Shown piece by piece: positions 1 to 11,278 of a DNA stretch of 64,000 bases (within the stretch, counting starts at the first letter, position 1; the number at the start of each line of letters is the position of its first letter). The notes beneath the pieces are model-generated. The model ran no database searches. It saw only the letters and a program-made list of their open reading frames with translations, and was not told where the DNA came from. The DNA is taken from positions 4,443,127 through 4,507,126 of the forward strand of contig JAQFVV010006272.1 in assembly GCA_028023455.1 (NCBI GenBank), given 5' to 3'. Made by a program: the position numbers and the translations under genes. The stretch is from Epiperipatus broadwayi. Taxonomy: Eukaryota; Onychophora; Udeonychophora; Euonychophora; Peripatidae.

Positions 1-958
1 CATTTACACAAAATTCGGTAAATAATATTACTTTTTTGTTTGAAAAGTATAATATGTTTTTGAATTATTTATCAATCTATTAATTAATGTAGAAAACAAA
101 ATGACACATTAAATAAATCTTTATATATATATTTTAAAAAATTAACTTGAGCATTTGATACATATGAAATAGATATCCATTTTTTATCATTAACTTTCAG
201 CTCCTTTACTGTTTGTAACTTTGTATCTGGAAAATTGGGAAGACAGCATTTATAGATTTGCTTCATTTTCAACAAATACAATGTTTATGTTAAACATAGT
301 TGTATGTTTTTAATTTATATTATATTTTTTTTAATTTATATTGTACATGTCTTAAAGTTAAATAATTTAATAAAGACTGTTATATATTAATAACTTGTGT
401 AACAAGACATATGTGTCTTTTTTTATACAATTAAAAAAATTGGGAAAGAGCCTCAATTTTTTGCTAGCTTAAGACCTAAAAATATATAAATCCAATCCTG
501 CAGAAAGTGTAATATTTTTTTTTAACATTATGAACAACTTCAAACAATTCTTTTGTAAATATTTCAATGTTTTGTGATTTATCACTTTCATAATGACATA
601 TTTTTTCATTATGAAACAAAAAAGATCTAAAGCTTGCCATCTTATGCATAATTTGTACTTTTGACTTACAATGTATACAGCCTCTTTATTGCAATGATAA
701 ACCATCATCTCTTGTAATACAGAAATCAAGATATTTAATAGCTTTATTCAGTATTTTTCAATAGTCCATTCCAAACAATTTAATTTGTTTAATTTATCTA
801 CAAGATTATTATATCCACAAATAAAAATATCAATATATCTTTTGTAAATTTTAATATAATTAAAATTGAAATTATTTAAAATTTTATCCTCATACATAGA
901 CAAAACAAAATTATAAACTTGTACAACTATAGGCAGATCATAATATCTACCTTCAGAA
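1..958 (-). pseudogene. Penelope-like element copy A, RT to GIY-YIG linker (decayed)
   Basis: Minus-strand remnant of a Penelope-like retroelement (RT plus GIY-YIG endonuclease, telomerase-related RT). It aligns with copy B at 47,494-48,958. Reading from 950 downward: the segment beginning EGRYYDLPIVVQVYNF, then KRYIDIFICGY, which is RT motif C, then TIEKY, and at 281-84 the linker KELKVNDKKWISISY. The catalytic box reads YIDI where copy B has YVDD, so the second Asp is gone and this RT is dead. The frame is also broken several times. Sequence at 1-80 matches the linker just before the GIY-YIG domain, so the element runs off the window edge. The family call rests on colinearity with copy B, where both domains are recognisable. 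Confidence 0.8.
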
Positions 959-961
959 AAA

Positions 962-1310
962 CATAGAATGAGTTGAGATGTAGTCTTGAGAAGTTGTTAA
1001 AAGAGCATCAATTATTATATAAATCTATAAAAAATAAGAATAATAATGATTTAATAACAGCTTGTTTTCTTTGATCATGGAAAAACATGTATGTTTACCA
1101 TCAATTTTGATCTTGAAAATGTTAAGATTCTTCATAAAGAAAGAAACCATAATAAAAGAAAAATTGGGACATTTTTTATAAACAGAAATAGAACATTTAT
1201 AATCAATTGACAATCTGCTAACATGGAAATCATAGTATATGACTTGAAGGCATTTACATCTGCTACATGTGAATTTAAATGACAGTTGAAGAAGGTTAAG
1301 AGATTAATTG
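962..1310 (+). mobile_element. PLE copy A, inverted 3' (GIY-YIG) fragment
   Basis: Plus-strand fragment of the same PLE family, beginning inside the GIY-YIG domain (residues equivalent to GELRCSIEKRLNEH) and running through the rest of the endonuclease to the 3' end. It is joined head to head to the minus-strand copy ending near 958. It matches 48,959-49,390 at nucleotide level, including the stretches encoding ERNHNKRKI and the end of the endonuclease. Stops and indels show it is not coding now. Its 3' boundary is approximate. Confidence 0.72.
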
Positions 1311-3054
1311 AAAGTACTTCTATGATTTGTTATCATTTTATAAATATATTATCACAATTATATTTATTTTTTATTACAACAGACAATATATTTTATATAC
1401 ATATGTGTGTATATTGTAATGAATATATAATTATTTTAATGAAAAAGTATATAATCAAAAATAGTATCACAAAATATTAGATATAATGTTCTATTTTCTG
1501 ATTTGTTTTTTCAATCTTCAAAGTATACTTACCATTTGTAACCAAATATTTGTCTTCAGAACTTGATTTTTTTCATCCTAAATGATATATATATATACCA
1601 TTACAATATATATATATATATAAGAAATTCATTATATATACATATATACATTTATAGTGAATTTATTAAATATTTATAAATATATGGCAATTCAAAAAGA
1701 GTAAATCACAAGAATAACTCTTGAACTTCATAAAACTTGATAACTATAACTCAATGTTATTTCAAAATTCACAAATTTGAGATTTCTAATTTTGTGTACT
1801 TTTTAGATCAGCTACCATGGCATCATTATCAAAATATATGCAAAATCTACATATTCTTAAAGTCAAATGGAAATGTTTAATTTTTAAAAGATTGAGTTAA
1901 TTATGCAGAAGATATAATAACTGAAAAAAATTAAAACAAATAACAGAAAATTATGATAAAAACTTTTAATATTCTGACCCTTTTATGTCAGCCATTACAG
2001 TGTAACATAGAAAAATTGAAGCATTAATAAATCAAGTCAACTTCTTGATTATTGATTCTCAATTATACATGAAATATAAAAAGCAAAAAGTTTACAATTC
2101 TTTGCTAAATATAAAGTCAACAGAAAACCAATGGCAAAGAATTATTTATTGCTCAGTTACTTTTACATCATATAAATATAAACAATGACTTCAATTTTTT
2201 TTTATTCATTACTTAATCTTTTTAAAGTAATATTTGGTAAAAAATTACATTTAATAAATTACATAAAGAAAATATATCTGGGTTATACTAATAAATTATA
2301 TTTAATTTTGATTAATTAATGTTGTTTAAATTTAGATTTTTTTTAATTAAGCCTCTTTAGTAAATCACAAATACTGGAATTAATTACAAACATGTATTTG
2401 AGTCACTTCGTTCAAATTCATAAACTTTCTGAATCAAAAAGGATAAAAACAATTGAAAAATTATATTTAATCTGTATGTTATTTGTATATTTGTCTTCTC
2501 ATTTTAGACTACAATTAAGTCAATCTTTAATGGTTAATTGGAAAATTTAGGAAAAAAAATTCTAATACAAAAAGCAATCAAATTTTTTTTAAAAATATGA
2601 ATCAATTTTGTTTTAGAAAATTAAACTACATAAAACCTCTTATAGTGGAGTTTTCATTTGGGAGGAACATCTTATAAAATGATGACTTCACAACATGCAT
2701 TGTTTCACTCTTTTATTATTAAAAGCCAAACTAATCTATCTGATGGTAAAAAAATATAATATATGTTTTTTTAAAACTTTAATTGATTGAAATGATTGAC
2801 AATATTTCACAATTGCCGGTTCATTTATTGTTGTTGTTTTTGTTTGCACATAAAAAAAGTTGACAGATGAGTATATTGTGCACTTTGATATATATGATCA
2901 TAATTATTTGCTTTCATATTTTGTAAATATATCAAATACAGTGATAAGACCAATTGTTAAAATTAATGGAAAATAGCAATTGCTGATAATTCAAGTTTTC
3001 TAGTAATGAAAAAGTACAGAATTTTTATATGGTTGTACAATTTTAAATTATCAT
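1311..3054. other. AT-rich non-coding stretch
   Basis: No gene, RNA gene or recognisable element seen. It contains (AT)n/(TA)n microsatellite runs around 1,585-1,625 and many A or T homopolymers. Short open frames here have no codon structure or known motif. Confidence 0.6.
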
Positions 3055-5135
3055 GAAAGAAGACTGAAAGATGTAAGTGTTGTGGATAAATTTGATTTTG
3101 GTGCTAGAAATAAGAGAGAACATTTCTTTGAAAACAATGCTAGACAGAAATGGATATGGAAGCATCCAAATGAAAGTATAGCAGAATTCAATTAACACTT
3201 TTACAAGAGAAAATAAGTATTTTAAGATTGTAATGTTCTTAATAAATTTTAATGCAGAAAGTGCTCATATATTAGTCAGATGTAGAATATATGTTAATAC
3301 AAAACTAGAAAGACAAAAACTATTAAAAAAGACAATATCAACTGTTAAGTAACACTTGAATGAGTTTATATTAGAATTTGCAAATTGCTTTGACGATGGT
3401 TCAGAAATGATCAAAATCATTAAGGGAAATGATACTCTTAATAAAAACTGCAAGAAAAATAGCTAACACAAAAAATAAGCAATTTAAGACAATACAATGT
3501 ATGAAAAAATATGAAATCTGATTTTTTTCATAATTCATTAAGAAGAATTAAATATCCAAAGATTTATAAAACAGTGTGAAAAAGAGTTAATAATGACAAA
3601 AAAAAATTATTATGAATTGGCAACAAAAGCAATAAGAATAAATAAAAGTCTTTAAAGTGTAAAGCAACATTTTGGTATGGGAAGAACAGTTACTTATCAA
3701 TAAGAAAAAAAGATGAATTATTACAAAATTGCAGTTGAAATTATGAAATGTGTAAAACAATTCTGTGAAGAATTATAGGATAATAAAGAGTAAAAAACCA
3801 AAATATCTCCTACAATTACTATATCTTTTTGAATTGCCAAGTATAATTAAATCTATGAATAAAAGAAAAACTCCAGAATTGATATTTTAAAAAAACTGGT
3901 GAAGAAATAAAACAACTGTTGGCAAAGCCACATATCACATTTCTAAATGATAAAAATGTACTAGATGATTGAAAGAATACAGTAGTAATAGTGACATTTA
4001 AGAGAGTTATTAAAGAAGACATTCAATATAAACTACCTATCAATCTTTTATCAGTTCCATATAAAGTCTTTATCAAGATAATTATAATTCTACAGCAAAC
4101 TTTGGATTTTAATCAACCAAAAAAAAAAAACTCTAGCTCAATTTAAGGAATTCTGGCACAGGGATCAAATCAAATTATTGATAGAATTTATAGAAAAAAC
4201 CAAAGAATATAAATTGTCATGATGCTTTGGATTTATATATTATAAAAAACATAATTATATGCTAAAAAGGTTAATAGTGAGAAGGCTATACAATAAGGGT
4301 ATACAATAAGAAGAGTCTATATCTCTAAAACTCTAAAACTTTTTACAGAAATCTTGCAAAAAGTATTGTGTGAATTAAAATGGAAAGCTAAGGAATTAAT
4401 TGTAAATGGAAATTATTTAAATCATCTAGATTTTGCAGTGACATAAATATTTTATGAATAATGCTTCAGAGTTTCAGAAATGTTGCAAGAGCTATCAGAT
4501 GAAAGTAAGAAATGAATTTTCTCAGAAGAAGAAAAAAATAAAGATTTATAATCATGAATTAGAAGAAGTTAACTATAAATACTTTCTTCTGAATATTCAT
4601 AAAGATGGAAACATAATAGATGAAATTAATCATTGAATTAAACTTCGATGCAATGATTTGCTAGACATCTTAGTATTAAAAAAAATGTACCTATGTGATT
4701 AGAAAAAAAAGCTTTTAATATATGTATTTTACCAGTTCTTCAGGCTAGCCCTTTACAAAAAAGCAAATGAAGACTTCAGGCTAGTCAATGAAGTATTGAG
4801 AAATGTATGTTACAAGTAACAAGAAGAGATTGAAAATGAAATACATAGATAATAGAACAAATAGGTGTCACTGATGTTATTGAAAACAATAAGAGACTGA
4901 ACTGGAGCTGAGATAGACATATTTTTAGAAGAGATAACAATAGATGGACAGTTAATATTTTCAATTGAATCCCAAAAGACTAGAAAGAAATCAAATGCAA
5001 AATGAATGAATGAAATAAGAAAGTTTAACAAGTGTGATGTGGAGAACAGTAATTAAGGATCGAAGAAACTGGATTAAAATTTAAAAACCTTCATTCTGCA
5101 GTAGACCAATAATAGTTGAAAATAATATTATATTG
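3055..5135 (+). pseudogene. RTE LINE copy 1 (heavily decayed)
   Basis: Decayed plus-strand copy of the RTE-clade non-LTR retrotransposon present five times in the window. At 3,085-3,195 the reading RNKREH...KWIWKHPNESIAEF corresponds to the end of the endonuclease. From 3,500 to 5,060 the RT follows with many stops and indels; recognisable blocks align to NNAxELxxxLQELSDxxR (about 4,460) and the IIDEINHRIKL region (about 4,610). At 5,085-5,125 CTGCAGTAGACCAATAATAG matches the conserved RTE 3' end (CTGCAGTGGATTGRTAATGG in the other copies). There is no intact frame. The endonuclease N-terminus is missing, so the copy is 5' truncated. Confidence 0.75.
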
Positions 5136-5935
5136 TGCTTAATAAATTAATGGTTTAACCAAAAAAAAAACAGGCTTCATCTTTTATTTTTTTAACATTT
5201 TTTAATTAAAGGGTAATATTAAAATATACACTCATAATAATATTTTCAAATGTTTTTAAACATTACATTATATATATATGTGTGTGTGTGTGTGTGAAGC
5301 AAAAAATATATAAATAATACATAAACTAAAATTATTTACCATTGTTGATAAAAAGACTTTCCTATGCCTATGTCATTGATTTTTATATTAAAAAAGATTT
5401 GTAAAATATTTCTGATACAAAAAACTTGGCTCTGAAGAAAATTATTCAATAATACTTAATTATGATGATATTTTCACACCTATGAAGAAAGTAAGCATGT
5501 GTGTTTACATATAAACTATTGCCAAAAGTATTTCAAAATTCTTAGAGACTTTTATTCCAAGATTCTATATTATAATTATTAGTTGTCATATTATAGGCCA
5601 TAGAGTTGAAAACTTGCAACATCTATTATATAAATGTGCATTTATAAGCAAAATATGCCCAGTTTAATCCTTGACAGAGTAAAATAAAATATCTCCAGAG
5701 ATTATGTTTTTAATGTTGAAGAATTTTTATGTCATGGAGTATCTTTATGAAAAATAATAATTTTTATTAAACTATTTTAATAGAAATAAAATATGAAAAT
5801 TATCAAAATATGATGTTATAAAAATAAACATTTTTTTTGCTTCATATTTATATAATATTTACATAAAACATAATAAATAATTACAAATGTTTATTTTGAA
5901 TTATTTTTCACAAATTTTAAAATTTTGAGTTTTTT
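5136..5935. other. AT-rich non-coding stretch with (AT)n(GT)n microsatellite
   Basis: No gene seen. A microsatellite of AT then GT repeats lies at about 5,268-5,297. Confidence 0.6.
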
Positions 5936-6071
5936 TGACATATTTATATAAGATTGCCACATTTGATTTACAAGTGCTAAACTTACTTCATCCACAACTT
6001 TGACACTATCCAATATAGATAAATACATTAATGATTATCATCAATAATTTATTAAACTAGAAATTATCCCT
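5936..6071 (-). repeat. Inverted partial unit of hammerhead repeat family 2
   Basis: Read on the minus strand, this segment matches the start of the unit that follows on the plus strand from 6,150: both share the TCTAGTTTAATAAA block, then ATTAATGTATTTATC, then GGAGTAAGTTTARCAC-like sequence. It forms a head-to-head inverted repeat with the tandem units at 6,100-6,805. Confidence 0.6.
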
Positions 6072-6307
6072 AAAGAAAAAAGTTTAATGTGTGTGTGTTT
6101 AATTAAAAAACTGATATACTAATTTTTAACTAAAGTTTAAAATATATATTTGGGCTAGAAATAATTTCTAGTTTAATAAAGAATTAATGATAATTATTAA
6201 TGTATTTATCGAGAATGGACCATGTCATGGTTATATATGGAGTAAGTTTAACACTTGCAATAATTTACTATTGATAAATGCTGAACATATGATAAAAATG
6301 TATGTGA

Positions 6308-6372
6308 GTGATTATGACCTGGTCAAACTGATGGGTGTTGATTTAGCACAAAATGCATCTTGGAGGACATTT
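6308..6372 (+). ncRNA. Hammerhead-like ribozyme core (family 2, unit 1), decayed
   Basis: Type I layout: CTGATGG (consensus CTGANGA, A9 changed to G) at 6,328-6,334. Stem II is GTGTTG/TAGCAC closing ATT (6,335-6,349). AAAA stands in place of GAAA at 6,350-6,353. The minimal stem III is A53-T54/A57-T58 closing GC, C17 is at 6,359, and the stem I strand TTGG starts at 6,360. Two essential positions are mutated, so it should be inactive. Confidence 0.5.
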
Positions 6373-6704
6373 GTTTATAAGATGACTACTCATATTTCAA
6401 GAATGTGTGGTTAAGTGCAGGCTATTAAATACATCTATAAAAATGTTATACATAGAAATAGAGAAGTTCAATTATTCTGTATGTGTACTTAATTAAAAAA
6501 GATATATTAATTCTTTGAGATTTGTATATATCTGGGCTATAATAATGTTAGTTGAATAAATGATTAGTTATAATTATTGATATATTTATCTAGTGTGGAT
6601 AATGTCAAAGTTATGAATTGGAGTAAGTTTAACACATGTAAATCAAAATATAAAAATTTACTCTTGATAAATACTGAACACATGATAAAGATATATATAT
6701 ATGA

Positions 6705-6770
6705 GAAATTGGGATCTAGAACAAGAGATGAGTGCTAGTTCTATATAAAATGGATCTTGAGGTCATTTTC
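6705..6770 (+). ncRNA. Hammerhead-like ribozyme core (family 2, unit 2), strongly decayed
   Basis: Positionally equivalent to the core in the first unit: GAGATGA at 6,725-6,731 in place of CTGATGA, a GTGCTAG block, AAAA, then TGGATC and TTGAGGTCATT. Stem II is no longer paired. It is recognised only by alignment with the other family 2 copies. Confidence 0.35.
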
Positions 6771-6944
6771 CTTTTTTGTCTTCATTCATGTTTCAAAAAT
6801 AGAGTAGAAGATATTAAGTATATATATATAAGATTATAAGTTTAAACAAAATAATAATACACTATGTTTGATTTAGCTTTCATATATCTCTAGAAAAATT
6901 GTATATAAAAAATTGTTTCCATGTTTAAGTTCATTCTGAATTAT

Positions 6945-7080
6945 TGTAGTTTTACCAGAAGCAAAGACCATAGCATGATGTCAAGGAGAGAGATATTAGA
7001 TATAAAAGTAAAAATAGGCCTCTAATTTTAGATCAAAGACCTGATCAGCATCTTTCTAAAGGGGAACTGAGAGGAGATGA
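6945..7080 (+). repeat. Dispersed repeat, second copy near 32,620-32,730
   Basis: The two places share TTTTACCA, then an A-rich spacer, then the conserved block CATGATGTCAA, and further on CTGAT...CTTTCTAAAG. The element type is unknown; no coding capacity or terminal repeats were seen. Confidence 0.35.
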
Positions 7081-7342
7081 AATTCTCCAATAAGCCAATC
7101 AACTTCCAATTGGTAAAAGCATAATATTTTTCTTTTGTGTTTATTCTTTACCCTAGAAAAACTAGATATCCATTTACTAATCAAGTATTTAATGGCTATT
7201 GGAACTGGTTATAAAAAATAACTATAAAGTGGATTGAAAATCTTTTTTTTTTTCAAAGTTTTCCTAAATTCACCTTAATGTATACATCAATTTATATGCA
7301 TTAAAAAAAGGTATATGGTTTTATTGTTCAGGAGTTCGTTTA

Positions 7343-7412
7343 TCGTGGGACTTTCCGATTCATGTCAATCTGATCCCAAGTCGGGCATTCTACTTACTGC
7401 GCCAAACCATGC
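7343..7412 (-). repeat. tRNA-like (Pro-TGG-like) SINE head or tRNA pseudogene
   Basis: On the minus strand, GCATGGTTTGGCGCAGTAAG contains a good pol III A box (TGGCGCAGTAAG). About 25 nt on is a loop reading CTTGGGA (anticodon TGG). A degenerate B box (GAATCGGAAAGTCCC) sits at the expected distance. The acceptor stem cannot be closed. More likely a SINE or pseudogene than a functional tRNA. Confidence 0.35.
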
Positions 7413-8079
7413 AGGACAGTTTATGAGCATGATATGTATGAAAAAGAATTACATTTTATATATGTGAATTTCATACGTATTCTAAATATACATATTAGTA
7501 TGCGTACAGAATCTAAAGAAAATCAGGTTATTAAAATAATAAGATTTAGATATTTTTAAATCAAGGATAGAATTATTTCAGTCAATACTTTTATAAGTAT
7601 TTTCCAGTTTCTAAAATAAATTGTAAAGACAGACACGTCAGTTTTTTAGTCACACCAACACCAAAAGCTCAGAACCACTTAATCTGTAACTACATTTGTG
7701 AAAAAAATTATTTCTTTACATAAATCCTTATGTGTTAATCCAAAAAAAAAAAAGTACTAATAAAAAAAATTAATCAAAAGAGAAATCGTATAAATACAAA
7801 AGTAAAAGGAGTTAACGATTGTAAGAAAATGTCAAAAACTTAAAATAAGATTAAAATAAAAATATAAAGAATAATATTGAAAATGAATAAGCTTAAAAAT
7901 ATAGTGTCTGTGTTTTTATATATAAATTAGATTTAATTCTTTAAATTTATATACTACAGAATATTTATCATCTATCATCATTAAAAATCATTGACAAGTA
8001 TAGTTATTCCAGAAGAGATAAAAACCAAAAAAAGACAATGAATAAACGCATTGTGCAATGATTATACAAAACAATTATG
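7413..8079. other. AT-rich non-coding stretch
   Basis: No gene or element recognised. Confidence 0.55.
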
Positions 8080-8790
8080 AACCATAGGCAGACCACCTAT
8101 ATCACACATTGGTCATTTGATCTGTTTATATGATATTTCTGTCACTGCCTCCTAATTTTTTCTATATAGAATGGCATCACAACATCATGTCTAATTATAA
8201 TTGTTTATTCTTCAATCAGATCTTCCAAATAAAAACAATCAATGTTGCACTCTCTTAAATAATATTTAAAATAATCTTTATAATGTAAATGAGATCTGCC
8301 TCTCTTACAAAAACCTAATCTTAAGTTTATAATACTTTTTAAGAAATCAAGGTTTGTTCATTCAGATGCCCAATCCAATGAAGATATGCACTTACACTAG
8401 TAGATTCAATCATATTACTTCCAGCTAATTTGAGAACACATTGGTAAGTTTTATGATCTTATCATTGTATTTTTAGAATCTTATATCATTCTTAAATATT
8501 TTTTTCTACTGTCTTTGTGTTCTTTCAGTAGGAAATCTATCTTACTTCTATACAATAAATTAGACAAAATTAACAACTCTATATATGCCTAATTTCTGTT
8601 AATGGTACCATTATGATCACATAGTCTATTCTTCAACTTGCTAAATGTGGGAGTAGTATATTGGATTGTGTGTTGCATCTCAATAGTCGAGCAACCTTTC
8701 TACCTTTTTAGCTACTAAAATATTTAAATTAATTTACATTATCAAACTGGTAAGCATTGAAGCTAAAAATGGATTCAAAGCTAAAGTCTC
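8080..8790 (-). pseudogene. LINE C-terminal fragment (post-RT domain)
   Basis: Decayed 3' part of a non-LTR retrotransposon ORF2, different from the RTE family. Minus-strand readings match the usual post-RT region in order: FSKLKNRLCDHN (compare FxxLxxRVWDN), then LHWIGHLN (LRWxGHVxRM), then LGFCKRGRSHLHYKDYFKYY (GxRxxGRPxLRYKDxxKRDL) and LRECNID. Readings in three frames with stops show it is dead. The fragment at 15,450-16,195 is the same family; both share TATTTAAATTAATTTACATT at their inner end. Confidence 0.65.
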
Positions 8791-10059
8791 CAGAATTAAT
8801 TCTCAGCTAAGAAACATAAATTTAAAAAATTCAGTTTAGTTTCATTGAATGGAATTGTTACATGCTAACATGTCACTAACATTCTCAAACATGATGTGAC
8901 CATCTAACTAATGAACCATAATTTAAATTCTACTACTCATAACTGCAACATAACTAAGAATCAATCTATAATCTTTAATTTACTCAGCCATTTCTACCAT
9001 TTAGAAAATTCTTCAGTATCTTACTCTTCAAATATCTATTTTCTCCCAATTGGTATCTATCTAAATTACTTTTGTTTTACATTGCAATCATATATATCAA
9101 TGTGAAAATTATAATTATTATTATTAGAAAAATTAAAATATTGAGAAATGCATTTAATAGATTTAATGTTATGATTTATAGGAAATATTCTCTAAAGCTT
9201 AACAAAGCTTATAATTAAAATAAAAAAAGACTAAATTGTAAAATATAAGAAAGTTTGCAAATGATATAAAATAATACAGCAAAAGAAATGTTATAAATAA
9301 CATAGATGAATAAAAAAAGCCAATAACATAAATTCAAATTCACATTTTTATGATATTGTAAAGATTAATAACTTAAATGAACAAGAGCTGGAAAGGTATC
9401 AAGAAATAACCGATAGATTAAAAAAATACTATTGGCCGAGTTTCAAAAAATAAAAAGTTAAAACAGATTTTTAATAATCTAATTTGAGATAGGAATATGC
9501 AATCCTTGCTGATTCAATATAGAAAAAATAGTCTTGTAATATATCTTTGTGAAAAACAATTTCGAGTTTGCATTTAGTTATATTCGGGAGGTTTTATCCA
9601 GAATAATCAGGACATAAATTTGATGTGTCCAGGGAATATGTCATTTGCACAGAGAGGGATAATAAAAAATGAATGATCAAGGAAGCTTGGTTGCTATAAA
9701 CAAACAAGATACCAGCATCCTCCTTTCAAAAAAGTGGGCTCTCTGAAGAACTTTAAATATATTTAAATACCAAACAATATATTTAAATAATTAAATACAA
9801 AAATAGCTATCAAATAAACATAAAGACCATCTATAATAAAATCCAAAAAAGCTATGAGTATGATATAATATACTGAAAGTATGCTAAGCATGAACAAAAA
9901 TTAAAATTTATAAACATAAGTCTATCTTTTCTGTGTTAAATGTCCGAACATTTATATAATTAACATTAATTTGATTTTTTATATATGTGTTTTGCAAACG
10001 TTTATAAAAGACATTGATATCATTTTCCTAAAATTTATTTATAAATTTTCTATACTTAC
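8791..10059. other. AT-rich non-coding stretch, probable intron of the receptor gene
   Basis: No element or exon recognised. It lies downstream of the donor site of the minus-strand exon at 10,060-10,196. I looked for the next, usually 45-nt, exon of nicotinic receptor genes and did not find it. Confidence 0.5.
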
Positions 10060-10196
10060 CACATTAATCATCTGATATAAAGCAACAGTGATTTCCACAT
10101 TAATAACATGAGATTCATTTAAAACCGGACGAGTTAATTTATTATAACTCTTCAGTAAAGTTTTGACCAGTTTTTCTTCTTCACTGTAACTAAATC
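10060..10196 (-). CDS. Nicotinic acetylcholine receptor-type subunit, exon 2 (partial gene)
   Basis: One coding exon of a Cys-loop ligand-gated ion channel subunit, from the N-terminal part of the extracellular ligand-binding domain. Acceptor AG at 10,198-10,197 follows a T-rich tract; the donor GTAAGT starts at 10,059. The exon is 137 nt (2 + 45 codons) and ends in phase 0. It reads FSYSEEEKLVKTLLKSYN then KLTRPVLNESHVINVEITV then ALYQMINV. The pattern E-x-x-LV-x-x-LL-x-x-YN-x-L-x-RPV followed by (V/I)xLxQ(L/I)I(D/N)V is characteristic of nicotinic receptor subunits. The splice point after that last V is the usual exon 2/3 boundary of the family. The sequence is open and CpG-containing, so the exon looks alive. 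Related channels (for example the cephalopod chemotactile receptors derived from this family) cannot be separated from one exon. No other exon was found in the window. Confidence 0.82.
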
Positions 10197-11143
10197 CTAA
10201 AAATAATAAAGCATATCATATATACATTTATTTAAAACATGTTTTTTTTAACTTTTTACAACTAGATATTTTAAATGACTAGTTTAAAATTATTTTATAT
10301 CCAAAATCATGGGCTTGACACCCACAGATATTCTTTTTTCAAATACCTCTAATTTTGTCTATCTATGCAAGGAGACCAAGTAATTACAAATTATTTTCAT
10401 ACCATTCTTTAATAGGATCTATTTATATTAGATGTTTCTATCTTGTGTAGCAACAGAAATATGGATCTTTAATTTTATTATAATTCATTCAGTGATACAA
10501 ACTTCATAAATTGTAACTTTCTTTGGATAGATTTTTACAATGAAATTTCTCTCCTTGATTCACTTTTTCTATAAATTTTCACCCTTCAAATTCTTAGTAA
10601 CTGCTTGTAGGATATTCTTTCAAAGGCCAAGATTTATCACACTGGACATCATCCATATTCTAGCATATAATACATTAGCTATAATCATACTAGCTGATGC
10701 TTTGTTACAAATATTTAGAAGATATTAATAATAATAGAATATGTATACATTTTCATAATTTGATGGCATGAATTTTATTTGTGTTTTATTAATTTTTGTA
10801 ACTGAATTATCTGCCTAAAAAACAATGTATGCAATCAAGAGTATAAAAAACATTTTTAATTCTTTGGTTGTATTTTTTGAACTACTTCAAGATGGCACAG
10901 CTTTACAGTTTTATGTATATCCAAGGATATTTCTGACTCTTCAATAATCACTGCAATATGTTTGTGATTCTGAATATATTAATATAAATTTTTTTAATTT
11001 TATTTATGGTTTTGATCAATAGATGGACTTTTATTTTAAAAAGCTGCACTCACATGGGAAATGATCAAGAGAAGTCATTATCTAAGAAACAAAGAAGGCT
11101 AAAAATGTTTATTTTATTTAAAATGTTATATATGTATATCTAA
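10197..11143. other. AT-rich non-coding stretch, probable intron
   Basis: No element recognised. A 62-codon open frame at 10,540-10,728 shows no known motif on either strand. Confidence 0.5.
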
Positions 11144-11278
11144 TAAGGACATGAAGTTTTTTTCTCCCATGTGTCATAGCATCAGCCGGGAAGCGAACCC
11201 ACTAACACGGGACAACTGCTTGTAAAGCAGCTATCACTGACCTTTCGATCACCAATGCTTGACAAGGACACAAGGTTT
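11144..11278 (-). mobile_element. Retroposed tRNA-like sequence with A tail and target-site duplication
   Basis: The tRNA-like body (11,178-11,258, minus) starts GCATTGG and ends CTGATGC plus discriminator T, giving seven acceptor pairs including G-U. D stem ATCG/TGAT. Anticodon stem GCTGC/GCAGT with loop TTTACAA (anticodon TAC, Val-type). GGGTTCGCTTCCC forms a T arm and B box. The body is 81 nt, with an enlarged variable/T-stem region, so it is not a canonical tRNA. It is followed on the minus strand by about 13 nt and an A-run. The whole is bounded by AAGGACATGAAGTTT (11,144-11,158) and AAGGACACAAGGTTT (11,264-11,278), 13 of 15 identical. That is the signature of LINE-mediated retroposition of a tRNA or short SINE. 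Confidence 0.62.

Larger units (their letters stand above)
6100..6805 (+). repeat. Hammerhead repeat family 2, decayed tandem dimer
   Basis: Two diverged direct repeats, about 6,110-6,415 and 6,530-6,805, with a period near 400 bp measured between their ribozyme-like cores (6,328 and 6,725). Shared blocks include GGGCTA, ATAATTATTRATRTATTTATC, GGAGTAAGTTTAACAC, TTGATAAATRCTGAACA and GGTCATT/GGACATT. Each unit carries a hammerhead-like motif. The same family recurs at 42,945-43,373 and 46,622-46,812. A 75-codon open frame at 6,187-6,414 lies inside the first unit and is not conserved in the second, so I do not call it a gene. Confidence 0.6.

Noticed and set aside
1540-1580. CTGAAGA on the minus strand near 1,553
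   Set aside because: No stem II/GAAA downstream; chance match in AT-rich DNA.
6187-6414. 75-codon open frame starting MIIINVFIENGPCHG
   Set aside because: Lies within hammerhead family 2 unit 1; the second unit does not preserve the frame.
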